Position numbers and translations under genes: made by a program. A model generated the notes under the pieces. That model did not search any database. It saw only the letters and a list, made by a program, of their open reading frames with translations, and had not been told where the DNA came from. Below are positions 1 through 13,166 of a DNA stretch of 64,000 bases, piece after piece. Position 1 is the stretch's first letter, and each line of letters starts with the position of its first letter. This stretch comes from Hydractinia symbiolongicarpus (lineage: Eukaryota; Cnidaria; Hydrozoa; Anthoathecata; Hydractiniidae): the NCBI RefSeq assembly GCF_029227915.1, contig NC_079880.1, positions 26,593,501 through 26,657,500 on the forward strand. The letters run 5' to 3'.

Positions 1-3000
1 GTCCAGAATCAGTTCAATTAAGTCCCACAGTCAATCGTTTCACTGTTAAAAGCGATGCAACTTAGTCACATCGGAAAAAATCACTAAATACATGTTGGTA
101 CGAATATGTGACGCAACCGTGGTAACTCAAACGGATAAACACCGTAAGAAAGTCAATGAAATGTAGTTTTTAAAACTGTCTCTGTTTCTTCAGCGCGAAC
201 TAACGGCTGGGGTCGCTCCCACAGTGAAAAATGACTTATATAACTTAATTTTTAAACAAAACGCTACCACAGTGCCCAGTGCAATCGCTGAGTTCCAGAA
301 ATCAAGTCAAATTAAGAAAAATGTTACTTCTTGTAGTCAAACTGGCTCATTTATCACACTTACAAGGTCAAAGTCCAAAATCAGCTCAATTAAGTCCCAC
401 AGTCAAACGTTTCACTGTTAAAAGCGATGCAACCTAGTAATATCCGACTATCGCTAAATATATGTGGGGCGAATATGTGACACAACCGTTGTAACTCAAA
501 CGGATTGACACCGTTAGAAAGTCAACGAAAAGTAGTTTTTGAAACTGTTTTTATTTTTTCAGCGCGAACTAATGGCTGGGATTGGTCCCACAATAAAAAT
601 GACTTATTTAACTTAATTTTTTAATAAAACTCTACCACAGCGCCCAGTGCAATCGCTGAGTTCCAGCAATCAAGTCAAATTAAGAAGAATGTCATTTCTT
701 GTAGACAAACTGGCTCATTTATAACATTTATCAGGTCACACTCCAAAGTTAGTTCAATTAAGTCCCACAGTCAATCGTTTCACTGTTAAAAGCGATGCAG
801 GCTAGTAATTTCAGAATACTATCGCTAAATACATGTTGGTACGAGTATGTGAGGCAACCGTTGTAACTCAAACGGATTGATACCGCCAAGAAGTCGATGA
901 AGTGTAGTTTTTGAGAATGTCTCTATTTCTTCAGCGCGTGCTGACGGCCAGGATTAGTCCCACAGTAAAAAAAAACTTATTTATCTAAATTTTTAAATAA
1001 AGCACTAGCACAGAGCCTAGTGAACTCGCTGAATTCCAGCAATCATGTCGAATTAAGAAGAAAGGTATTCCTTGGAGTCCAATTGGCTCATTTATCGAGT
1101 TTACAAGGTCACAGTCCAGAATTAGTTCAATTAAGTCCCGCAGTCAATCGTTTCACTGTTAAAAGCGATGCAACTTAGTCACATCGGAAAGAAATCACTA
1201 AATACATGTTGGTACGAATATGTGACGCAATCGTTGGAACTCAAACAGATTAACACCGTTAGAAAGTCAATGAAATGTAGTTTTTGAAACTGTCTCTATT
1301 TCTTCAGTGCGAACTAAGGCTGGGATTGGTCCCACAGTAAAAAATGACTTATTTATCTTAATTTTTAAATAAAACGCTACCACGGTGCCAAGTGCAATCG
1401 CTGAGTTCCAGCAATTAAGTCAAATTAAGAAGAATGTTACTTCTTGTAGTTAAACTGGCTCATTTATCACATTTTTACGGTCAATGTCCAAAATCAGTTC
1501 AATTAAGTCCCACAGTCAATCGTTTCACTGTTACAGGCGATGCAACCTAGTAGTATCAGAATACTATCGCTAAATACATGTTGGTACGAATATGTGACGC
1601 AATCCTTGTAACTCAAGCGGATTGATACCGCCAAGAAGTCGATGAAGTGTAGTTTTTGAGAATCTCTCTATTTCTTCAGCGCGTGCTAACGGCCAGGATT
1701 AGTCCCACAGTAAAAAAAGACTTATTTATCTAAATTTTAAGATAAAGCACTACCACAGAGCCTAGTGTACTCGCTGAATTCCAGCAATCATGTCGAATAA
1801 GAAGAATGGTATTCCTCGGAGCGCAATTGGGTCAATTATGGCATTTAGAAGGTCACAGTCCAGAATCAGTTCAATTAAGTCCCGCAGTCAATCGTTTCAC
1901 TGTTAAAAGCGATGCAACCTAGTAATATCAGAATACTATCGCTAAATACATGTTGGTACGAATATGTGAGGCAACCGTTGTAACTCAAACGGATTGATAC
2001 CGCCAAGAAGTCGATGAATTGTAGTTTTTGAGAATGTCTCTATTTCTTCAGCTCGTGCTAACGGCCAGGATTAGTCCCACAGTAAAAAAAGACTTATTTA
2101 TCTAAATTTTTAAATAAAGCACTACCACAGAGCCTAGTGTACTCGCTGAATTCCAGCAATCATGTCGAATTAAGAAGAATGGTATTCCTTGGAGTCCAAT
2201 TGGCTCATTTATCGAGTTTACAAGGTCACAGTCCAGAATCAGTTCAATTAAGTCCCACAGTCAAACGTTTCACTGTTAAAAGCGATGCAACTTAGTCACA
2301 TCGGAAAAATATCACTAAATACATGTTGGTACGAATATGTGACGCAACCGTTGTAACTCAAACAGATTAACACCGTTAGAAAGTCAATGAAATGTAGTTT
2401 TTGAAACTGTCTCCATTTCTTCAGCGCGTACTAACGGCCAGGATTACTCCCACAGTAAAAAAAAGACTTATTTATCTAAATTTTTAAATAAAGCACTACC
2501 ACAGAGCCTAGAGTACTCGCTGAATTCCAGCAATCATATCGAATTAAGAAGAATGGTATTCCTTGGAGTCCAATTGGCTCATTTATCGAGTTTACAAGGT
2601 CACAGTCCAGAATTAGTTCAATTAAGTCCCGCAGTCAATCGTTTCACTGTTAAAAGCGATGCAACTTAGTCACATCGGAAAGAAATCACTAAATACATGT
2701 TGGTGCGAATATGCGACGCAATCGTTGGAACTCAAACGGATTAACACCGTTAGAAAGTCAATGAAATGTAGTTTTTGAAACTGTCTCTATTTCTTCAGTG
2801 CGAACTAAGGCTGGGATTGGTCCCACAGTAAAAAATGACTTATTTATCTTAATTTTTAAATAAAACGCTACCACAGTGCCAAGTGCAATCGCTGAGTTGC
2901 AGCAATTAAGTCAAATTAAGAAGAATGTTACTTCTTGTAGTTAAACTGGCTCATTTATCACATTCTTACTGTCAATGTCCAAAATCAGTTCAATTAAGTC

Positions 3001-3721
3001 CCACAGTCAATCGTTTCACTGTTAAAGGCGATGCAACCTAGTAGTATCAGAATACTATCGCTAAATACATGTTGGTACGAATATGTGACGCAATCCTTGT
3101 AACTCAAACGGATTGATACCGCCAAGAAGTCGATGAAGTGTAGTTTTTGAGAATCTCTCTATTTCTTCAGCGCGTGCTAACGGCCAGGATTAGTCCCACA
3201 GTAAAAAAAGACTTATTTATCTAAATTTTAAGATAAAGCACTACCACAGAGCCTTGTGTACTCGCTGAATTCCAGCAATCATGTCGAATAAGAAGAATGG
3301 TATTCCTCGGAGCGCAATTGGGTCAATTATGGCATTTAGAAGGTCACAGTCCAGAATCAGTTCAATTAAGTCCCACAGTCAATCGTTTCACTGTTAAAAG
3401 CGATGCAACCTAGTAATATCAGAATACTATTGCTAAATACATGTTGGTACGAATATGTGAGGCAACCGTTGTAACTCAAACGGATTGATACCGCCAAGAA
3501 GTCGATGAATTGTAGTTTTTGAGAATGTCTCTATTTCTTCAGCTCGTGCTAACGGCCAGGATTAGTCCCACAGTAAAAAAAGACTTATTTATCTAAATTT
3601 TTAAATAAAGCACTACCACAGAGCCTAGTGTACTCGCTGAATTCCAGCAATCATGTCGAATTAAGAAGAATGGTATTCCTTGGAGTCCAATTGGCTCATT
3701 TATCGAGTTTACAAGGTCACA
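1..3721 (+). repeat. 10-monomer block: 6-mer plus internal 4-mer duplication
   Basis: Positions 1 to about 2230 match 3722 to about 5960 at an offset of 3721-3722 bp; the one-base difference is an indel in the A run near position 75. Within the block, about 1090-2230 matches about 2580-3720 at an offset of 1491 bp (four monomers); for example TCAATGTCC is at 1481 and 2972. Since 3722 = 2231 + 1491, the block reads as the 6-mer seen at 3722-5952 with four monomers duplicated inside it. It includes the shortened 368-bp C-type unit at 393-760. Confidence 0.85.
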
Positions 3722-5952
3722 GTCCAGAATCAGTTCAATTAAGTCCCACAGTCAATCGTTTCACTGTTAAAAGCGATGCAACTTAGTCACATCGGAAAGA
3801 AATCACTAAATACATGTTGGTACGAATATGTGACGCAACCGTGGTAACTCAAACGGATAAACACCGTAAGAAAGTCAATGAAATGTAGTTTTTAAAACTG
3901 TCTCTGTTTCTTCAGCGCGAACTAACGGCTGGGGTCGCTCCCACAGTGAAAAATGACTTATATAACTTAATTTTTAAACAAAACGCTACCACAGTGCCCA
4001 GTGCAATCGCTGAGTTCCAGAAATCAAGTCAAATTAAGAAAAATGTTACTTCTTGTAGTCAAACTGGCTCATTTATCACACTTACAAGGTCAAAGTCCAA
4101 AATCAGTTCAATTAAGTCCCACAGTCAAACGTTTCACTGTTAAAAGCGATGCAACCTAGTAATATCCGACTATCGCTAAATATATGTGGGGCGAATATGT
4201 GACACAACCGTTGTAACTCAAACGGATTGACACCGTTAGAAAGTCAACGAAAAGTAGTTTTTGAAACTGTTTTTATTTTTTCAGCGCGAACTAATGGCTG
4301 GGATTGGTCCCACAATAAAAATGACTTATTTAACTTAATTTTTTAATAAAACTCTACCACAGCGCCCAGTGCAATCGCTGAGTTCCAGCAATCAAGTCAA
4401 ATTAAGAAGAATGATATTTCTTGTAGACAAACTGGCTCATTTATAACATTTATCAGGTCACACTCCAAAGTTAGTTCAATTAAGTCCCACAGTCAATCGT
4501 TTCACTGTTAAAAGCGATGCAGGCTAGTAATATCAGAATACTATCGCTAAATACATGTTGGTACGAGTATGTGAGGCAACCGTTGTAACTCAAACGGATT
4601 GATACCGCCAAGAAGTCGATGAAGTGTAGTTTTTGAGAATGTCTCTATTTCTTCAGCGCGTGCTGACGTCCAGGATTAGTCCCACAGTAAAAAAAAACTT
4701 ATTTATCTAAATTTTTAAATAAAGCACTAGCACAGAGCCTAGTGTACTCGCTGAATTCCAGCAATCATGTCGAATTAAGAAGAAAGATATTCCTTGGAGT
4801 CCAATTGGCTCATTTATCGAGTTTACAAGGTCAAAGTCCAGAATCAGTTCAATTAAGTTCCACAGTCAATCGTTTCACTGTTAAAAGCGATGCAACTTAG
4901 TCACATCGGAAAAATATCACTAAATACATGTTGGTACGAATATGTGACGCAACCGTTGTAACTCAAACAGATTAACACCGTTAGAAAGTCAATGAAATGT
5001 AGTTTTTGAAACTGTCTCTATTTCTTCAGTGCGAACTAAGGCTGGGATTGGTCCCACAGTAAAAAATGACTTATTTATCTTAATTTTTAAATAAAACGCT
5101 ACCACAGTGCCAAGTGCAATCGCTGAGTTCCAGCAATTAAGTCAAATTAAGAAGAATGTTACTTCTTGTAGTTAAACTGGCTCATTTATCACATTTTTAC
5201 GGTCAATGTCCAAAATCAGTTCAATTAAGTCCCACAGTCAATCGTTTCACTGTTAAAGGCGATGCAACCTAGTAGTATCAGAATACTATCGCTAAATACA
5301 TGTTGGTACGAATATGTGACGCAATCCTTGTAACTCAAACGGATTGATACCGCCAAGAAGTCGATGAAGTGTAGTTTTTGAGAATCTCTCTATTTCTTCA
5401 GCGCGTGCTAACGGCCAGGATTAGTCCCACAGTAAAAAAAGACTTATTTATCTAAATTTTAAGATAAAGCACTACCACAGAGCCTAGTGTACTCGCTGAT
5501 TTCCAGCAATCATGTCGAATAAGAAGAATGGTATTCCTCGGAGCGCAATTGGGTCAATTATGGCATTTAGAAGGTCACAGTCCAGAATCAGTTCAATTAA
5601 GTCCCACAGTCAATCGTTTCACTGTTAAAAGCGATGCAACCTAGTAATATCAGAATACTATTGCTAAATACATGTTGGTACGAATATGTGAGGCAACCGT
5701 TGTAACTCAAACGGATTGATACCGCCAAGAAGTCGATGAATTGTAGTTTTTGAGAATGTCTCTATTTCTTCAGCTCGTGCTAACGGCCAGGATTAGTCCC
5801 ACAGTAAAAAAAGACTTATTTATCTAAATTTTTAAATAAAGCACTACCACAGAGCCTAGTGTACTCGCTGAATTCCAGCAATCATGTCGAATTAAGAAGA
5901 ATGGTATTCCTTGGAGTCCAATTGGCTCATTTATCGAGTTTACAAGGTCACA
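3722..5952 (+). repeat. 6-monomer higher-order unit (2231 bp), second copy
   Basis: This unit matches the first copy (1 to about 2230) at an offset of about 3722 and the third copy (from about 5953) at an offset of 2231 bp. Landmarks are the GTCGCTCCCACAGTGAAAAA stretch near 3934 and 6165, the 368-bp unit with TATATGTGGGGCG at 4115 and 6346, and TTACGGTCAATGTCC near 5198 and 7429. The third copy then continues into different sequence at about 8.2-8.3 kb, where it becomes part of the longer 9-mer. Confidence 0.87.
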
Positions 5953-6460
5953 GTCCAGAATCAGTTCAATTAAGTCCCACAGTCAATCGTTTCACTGTTA
6001 AAAGCGATGCAACTTAGTCACATCGGAAAGAAATCACTAAATACATGTTGGTACGAATATGTGACGCAACCGTGGTAACTCAAACGGATAAACACCGTAA
6101 GAAAGTCAATGAAATGTAGTTTTTAAAACTGTCTCTGTTTCTTCAGCGCGAACTAACGGCTGGGGTCGCTCCCACAGTGAAAAATGACTTATATAACTTA
6201 ATTTTTAAACAAAACGCTGCCACAGTGCCCAGTGCAATCGCTGAGTTCCAGAAATCAAGTCAAATTAAGAAAAATGTTACTTCTTGTAGTCAAACTGGCT
6301 CATTTATCACACTTACAAGGTCAAAGTCCAAAATCAGTTCAATTAAGTCCCACAGTCAAACGTTTCACTGTTAAAAGCGATGCAACCTAGTAATATCCGA
6401 CTATCGCTAAATATATGTGGGGCGAATATGTGACACAACCGTTGTAACTCAAACGGATTG

Positions 6461-9400
6461 ACACCGTTAGAAAGTCAACGAAAAGTAGTTTTTGAAACTG
6501 TTTTTATTTTTTCAGCGCGAACTAATGGCTGGGATTGGTCCCACAATAAAAATGACTTATTTAACTTAATTTTTTAATAAAACTCTACCACAGCGCCCAG
6601 TGCAATCGCTGAGTTCCAGCAATCAAGTCAAATTAAGAAGAATGATATTTCTTGTAGACAAACTGGCTCATTTATAACATTTATCAGGTCACACTCCAAA
6701 GTTAGTTCAATTAAGTCCCACAGTCAATCGTTTCACTGTTAAAAGCGATGCAGGCTAGTAATATCAGAATACTATCGCTAAATACATGTTGGTACGAGTA
6801 TGTGAGGCAACCGTTGTAACTCAAACGGATTGATACCGCCAAGAAGTCGATGAAGTGTAGTTTTTGAGAATGTCTCTATTTCTTCAGCGCGTGCTGACGT
6901 CCAGGATTAGTCCCACAGTAAAAAAAAACTTATTTATCTAAATTTTTAAATAAAGCACTAGCACAGAGCCTAGTGTACTCGCTGAATTCCAGCAATCATG
7001 TCGAATTAAGAAGAAAGATATTCCTTGGAGTCCAATTGGCTCATTTATCGAGTTTACAAGGTCAAAGTCCAGAATCAGTTCAATTAAGTTCCACAGTCAA
7101 TCGTTTCACTGTTAAAAGCGATGCAACTTAGTCACATCGGAAAAATATCACTAAATACATGTTGGTACGAATATGTGACGCAACCGTTGTAACTCAAACA
7201 GATTAACACCGTTAGAAAGTCAATGAAATGTAGTTTTTGAAACTGTCTCTATTTCTTCAGTGCGAACTAAGGCTGGGATTGGTCCCACAGTAAAAAATGA
7301 CTTATTTATCTTAATTTTTAAATAAAACGCTACCACAGTGCCAAGTGCAATCGCTGAGTTCCAGCAATTAAGTCAAATTAAGAAGAATGTTACTTCTTGT
7401 AGTTAAACTGGCTCATTTATCACATTTTTACGGTCAATGTCCAAAATCAGTTCAATTAAGTCCCACAGTCAATCGTTTCACTGTTAAAGGCGATGCAACC
7501 TAGTAGTATCAGAATACTATCGCTAAATACATGTTGGTACGAATATGTGACGCAATCCTTGTAACTCAAACGGATTGATACCGCCAAGAAGTCGATGAAG
7601 TGTAGTTTTTGAGAATCTCTCTATTTCTTCAGCGCGTGCTAACGGCCAGGATTAGTCCCACAGTAAAAAAAGACTTATTTATCTAAATTTTAAGATAAAG
7701 CACTACCACAGAGCCTAGTGTACTCGCTGATTTCCAGCAATCATGTCGAATAAGAAGAATGGTATTCCTCGGAGCGCAATTGGGTCAATTATGGCATTTA
7801 GAAGGTCACAGTCCAGAATCAGTTCAATTAAGTCCCACAGTCAATCGTTTCACTATTAAAAGCGATGCAACCTAGTAATATCAGAATACTATCGCTAAAT
7901 ACATGTTGGTACAAATATGTGAGGCAACCGTTGTAACTCAAACGGATTGATACCGCCAAGAAGTCGATGAATTGTAGTTTTTGAGAATGTCTCTATTTCT
8001 TCAGCTCGTGCTAACGGCCAGGATTAGTCCCACAGTAAAAAAAGACTTATTCATCTAAATTTTTAAATAAAGCACTACCACAGAGCCTAGTGTACTCGCT
8101 GAATTCCAGCAATCATGTCGAATTAAGAAGAATGGTATTCCTTGGAGTCCGATTGGCTCATTTATCGAGTTTACAAGGTCACAGTCCAGAATCAGTTCAA
8201 TTAAGTCCCACAGTCAATCGTTTCACTGTTAAAAGCGATGCAACTTAGTCACATCGGAAAGAAATCACTAAATACATGTTGGTACGAATATGCGACGCAA
8301 TCGTTGGAACTCAAACTGATTAACACCGTTAGAAAGTCAATGAAATGTAGTTTTTGAAACTGTCTCTATTTCCTCAGTGCAAACTAACGGCTGGGATTGG
8401 TCCCACAGTAAGAAATGACATATTTACCTTAATTTTTAAATAAAGCACTACCACAGAGCCTAGTGCACTCGTTTAATTCCAGCAGTCATGTCGAATTAAG
8501 AAGAATGGTATTTCTTGGAGCCCAATTAGCTCATTTATCGCATTTAGAAGGTCACAGTCCAGAATCAGTTCAATTAAGTCCCACAGTCAATCGTTTCACT
8601 GTTAAAAGCGATGCAACTTAGTGACATCGGAAAAAAATCACTAAATACATGTTGGCATGAATATGTGACGCGACCGTTGTAACTCAAACGGATTAACACC
8701 GCTAGAAAGTCAATGAAAGGTAGTTTTTAAATCTGTCTCTATTTCTTCAGCGCGAACTAACGGCTAGGAATGGTCCCACAGTAAAAAATGACTTATTTAA
8801 CTTAATTTTTAAATAAAACGCTACCACAGCGCCCAGTGCAATCGCTGAGTTCCAGCAATCAAGTCAAATTAGGAAGAATGATATTTCTTGTGGACAAACT
8901 GGCTCATTTATAACATTTATCAGGTCACACTCCAAAGTTAGTTCAATTAAGTCCCACAGTCAATCGTTTCACTGTTAAAGGCGATGCAACCTAGTAGTAT
9001 CAGAATACTATCGCTAAATACATGTTGGTACGAATATGTGACGCAACCGTTGTAACTCAAACGGATTGATACCGACAAGAAGTCGATGAAGTGTAGTTTT
9101 TGAGAATGTCTCTATTTCTTCAGCTCGTGCTAACGGCCAGGATTAGTCCCACAGTAAAAAAAGACTTATTTATCTAAATTTTTATATAAAGCACTGCCAC
9201 AGAGCCTAGTGTACTCGCTGAATTCCAGCAATCATGTCGAATTAAGAAGATTGGTTTTCCTTGGAGTCCAATTGGCTCATTTATCAAGTTTACAAGGCCA
9301 CAGTCCAGAATCAGTTCAATTAAGTCTCACAGTCAATCGTTTCACTGTTAAAAGCGATGCAACTTAGTCACATCGGAAAGAAATCACTAAATACATGTTG

Positions 9401-9813
9401 GTACGAATATGCGACGCAATCGTGGGAACTCAAACTGATTAACACCGTTAGAAAGTCAATGAAATGTAGTTTTTGAAACTGTCTCTATTTCTTCAGTGCA
9501 AACTAACGGCTGGGATTGGTCCCACAGTAAAAAATGACATATTTAACTTAATTTTTATATAAAACGCTACCACAGTGCCCAGTGCAATCACTGAGTTCCA
9601 GCAATTAAGTCAAATTAAGAAGAATGTTACTTTTTGTAGTCAAACTGGCTCATTTATCACATTTTTAAGGTCAAAGTCCAAATCAGTTCAATTAAGTCCC
9701 ACAGTCAATCGTCTCACTGTTAAAAGCGATGCAACCTAGTAATATCAGAATACTATCGCTAAATACATGTTGGTACGAATATGTGACGCAACCGTTGTAA
9801 CTCAAACGGATTG
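6461..9813 (+). repeat. 9-monomer higher-order unit (3353 bp), copy 1
   Basis: The unit recurs directly downstream at an offset of 3353 bp. Shared landmarks are GGATTGACACCGTTAGAAAG (start of match, 6461 and 9814), CACTATTAAAAGCG (about 7850 and 11203), ATTTCCTCAGTGCAAACTAA (about 8370 and 11723), TTGGCATGAATATGTGACGC (about 8653 and 12006) and AGATTGG followed by TTTTCC (9248 and 12601). Only about three differences were noticed between copies: TTCATC versus TTTATC near 8050, AAGTCTCAC versus AAGTCCCAC near 9328, and CAGTTC versus CAGATC near 9684. It consists of most of the upstream 6-mer plus three further monomers. Confidence 0.9.
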
Positions 9814-12800
9814 ACACCGTTAGAAAGTCAACGAAAAGTAGTTTTTGAAACTGTTTTTATTTTTTCAGCGCGAACTAATGGCTGGGATTGGTCCCACAAT
9901 AAAAATGACTTATTTAACTTAATTTTTTAATAAAACTCTACCACAGCGCCCAGTGCAATCGCTGAGTTCCAGCAATCAAGTCAAATTAAGAAGAATGATA
10001 TTTCTTGTAGACAAACTGGCTCATTTATAACATTTATCAGGTCACACTCCAAAGTTAGTTCAATTAAGTCCCACAGTCAATCGTTTCACTGTTAAAAGCG
10101 ATGCAGGCTAGTAATATCAGAATACTATCGCTAAATACATGTTGGTACGAGTATGTGAGGCAACCGTTGTAACTCAAACGGATTGATACCGCCAAGAAGT
10201 CGATGAAGTGTAGTTTTTGAGAATGTCTCTATTTCTTCAGCGCGTGCTGACGTCCAGGATTAGTCCCACAGTAAAAAAAAACTTATTTATCTAAATTTTT
10301 AAATAAAGCACTAGCACAGAGCCTAGTGTACTCGCTGAATTCCAGCAATCATGTCGAATTAAGAAGAAAGATATTCCTTGGAGTCCAATTGGCTCATTTA
10401 TCGAGTTTACAAGGTCAAAGTCCAGAATCAGTTCAATTAAGTTCCACAGTCAATCGTTTCACTGTTAAAAGCGATGCAACTTAGTCACATCGGAAAAATA
10501 TCACTAAATACATGTTGGTACGAATATGTGACGCAACCGTTGTAACTCAAACAGATTAACACCGTTAGAAAGTCAATGAAATGTAGTTTTTGAAACTGTC
10601 TCTATTTCTTCAGTGCGAACTAAGGCTGGGATTGGTCCCACAGTAAAAAATGACTTATTTATCTTAATTTTTAAATAAAACGCTACCACAGTGCCAAGTG
10701 CAATCGCTGAGTTCCAGCAATTAAGTCAAATTAAGAAGAATGTTACTTCTTGTAGTTAAACTGGCTCATTTATCACATTTTTACGGTCAATGTCCAAAAT
10801 CAGTTCAATTAAGTCCCACAGTCAATCGTTTCACTGTTAAAGGCGATGCAACCTAGTAGTATCAGAATACTATCGCTAAATACATGTTGGTACGAATATG
10901 TGACGCAATCCTTGTAACTCAAACGGATTGATACCGCCAAGAAGTCGATGAAGTGTAGTTTTTGAGAATCTCTCTATTTCTTCAGCGCGTGCTAACGGCC
11001 AGGATTAGTCCCACAGTAAAAAAAGACTTATTTATCTAAATTTTAAGATAAAGCACTACCACAGAGCCTAGTGTACTCGCTGATTTCCAGCAATCATGTC
11101 GAATAAGAAGAATGGTATTCCTCGGAGCGCAATTGGGTCAATTATGGCATTTAGAAGGTCACAGTCCAGAATCAGTTCAATTAAGTCCCACAGTCAATCG
11201 TTTCACTATTAAAAGCGATGCAACCTAGTAATATCAGAATACTATCGCTAAATACATGTTGGTACAAATATGTGAGGCAACCGTTGTAACTCAAACGGAT
11301 TGATACCGCCAAGAAGTCGATGAATTGTAGTTTTTGAGAATGTCTCTATTTCTTCAGCTCGTGCTAACGGCCAGGATTAGTCCCACAGTAAAAAAAGACT
11401 TATTTATCTAAATTTTTAAATAAAGCACTACCACAGAGCCTAGTGTACTCGCTGAATTCCAGCAATCATGTCGAATTAAGAAGAATGGTATTCCTTGGAG
11501 TCCGATTGGCTCATTTATCGAGTTTACAAGGTCACAGTCCAGAATCAGTTCAATTAAGTCCCACAGTCAATCGTTTCACTGTTAAAAGCGATGCAACTTA
11601 GTCACATCGGAAAGAAATCACTAAATACATGTTGGTACGAATATGCGACGCAATCGTTGGAACTCAAACTGATTAACACCGTTAGAAAGTCAATGAAATG
11701 TAGTTTTTGAAACTGTCTCTATTTCCTCAGTGCAAACTAACGGCTGGGATTGGTCCCACAGTAAGAAATGACATATTTACCTTAATTTTTAAATAAAGCA
11801 CTACCACAGAGCCTAGTGCACTCGTTTAATTCCAGCAGTCATGTCGAATTAAGAAGAATGGTATTTCTTGGAGCCCAATTAGCTCATTTATCGCATTTAG
11901 AAGGTCACAGTCCAGAATCAGTTCAATTAAGTCCCACAGTCAATCGTTTCACTGTTAAAAGCGATGCAACTTAGTGACATCGGAAAAAAATCACTAAATA
12001 CATGTTGGCATGAATATGTGACGCGACCGTTGTAACTCAAACGGATTAACACCGCTAGAAAGTCAATGAAAGGTAGTTTTTAAATCTGTCTCTATTTCTT
12101 CAGCGCGAACTAACGGCTAGGAATGGTCCCACAGTAAAAAATGACTTATTTAACTTAATTTTTAAATAAAACGCTACCACAGCGCCCAGTGCAATCGCTG
12201 AGTTCCAGCAATCAAGTCAAATTAGGAAGAATGATATTTCTTGTGGACAAACTGGCTCATTTATAACATTTATCAGGTCACACTCCAAAGTTAGTTCAAT
12301 TAAGTCCCACAGTCAATCGTTTCACTGTTAAAGGCGATGCAACCTAGTAGTATCAGAATACTATCGCTAAATACATGTTGGTACGAATATGTGACGCAAC
12401 CGTTGTAACTCAAACGGATTGATACCGACAAGAAGTCGATGAAGTGTAGTTTTTGAGAATGTCTCTATTTCTTCAGCTCGTGCTAACGGCCAGGATTAGT
12501 CCCACAGTAAAAAAAGACTTATTTATCTAAATTTTTATATAAAGCACTGCCACAGAGCCTAGTGTACTCGCTGAATTCCAGCAATCATGTCGAATTAAGA
12601 AGATTGGTTTTCCTTGGAGTCCAATTGGCTCATTTATCAAGTTTACAAGGCCACAGTCCAGAATCAGTTCAATTAAGTCCCACAGTCAATCGTTTCACTG
12701 TTAAAAGCGATGCAACTTAGTCACATCGGAAAGAAATCACTAAATACATGTTGGTACGAATATGCGACGCAATCGTGGGAACTCAAACTGATTAACACCG

Positions 12801-13166
12801 TTAGAAAGTCAATGAAATGTAGTTTTTGAAACTGTCTCTATTTCTTCAGTGCAAACTAACGGCTGGGATTGGTCCCACAGTAAAAAATGACATATTTAAC
12901 TTAATTTTTATATAAAACGCTACCACAGTGCCCAGTGCAATCACTGAGTTCCAGCAATTAAGTCAAATTAAGAAGAATGTTACTTTTTGTAGTCAAACTG
13001 GCTCATTTATCACATTTTTAAGGTCAAAGTCCAAATCAGATCAATTAAGTCCCACAGTCAATCGTCTCACTGTTAAAAGCGATGCAACCTAGTAATATCA
13101 GAATACTATCGCTAAATACATGTTGGTACGAATATGTGACGCAACCGTTGTAACTCAAACGGATTG
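9814..13166 (+). repeat. 9-monomer higher-order unit (3353 bp), copy 2
   Basis: This is a near-identical tandem copy of 6461-9813. The match stops where GGATTGACACCG (9808) corresponds to GGATTGATACCG (13161), after which the two positions continue into different monomer types. With only about three substitutions seen by eye in more than 3 kb, the duplication is recent relative to the divergence between A and B monomers. Confidence 0.9.
11930..12302 (+). repeat. Type C monomer (A-like left, C-type right half)
   Basis: The left part resembles type A (CTTAGTGACATCGG, GCTAGGAATGG). The right half is distinct: CAGCGCCCAGTGCAATCGC, CAATCAAGTCAAATTAGG, TGATATTTCTTGTGG, CATTTATCAGGTCACACTCC and the ending AAAGTTAGTTCAATTA just before the next anchor. 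The same right half appears on other left halves, for example at 4115-4482 (a 368-bp unit with a shortened B-like block ATATCCGACTATCG) and near 13280-13430 and 21100-21250, where a B-type left half is joined to it. Type C is therefore best seen as a right-half haplotype that recombination has combined with several left halves. Confidence 0.82.

Noticed and set aside
224-421. 65-codon open frame at 224, 3946 and 6177
   Set aside because: It is part of a monomer variant carried by three copies of the same 6-mer, starts at a GTG within the second CCCACAG motif, and resembles no known protein. Copy identity reflects repeat duplication.
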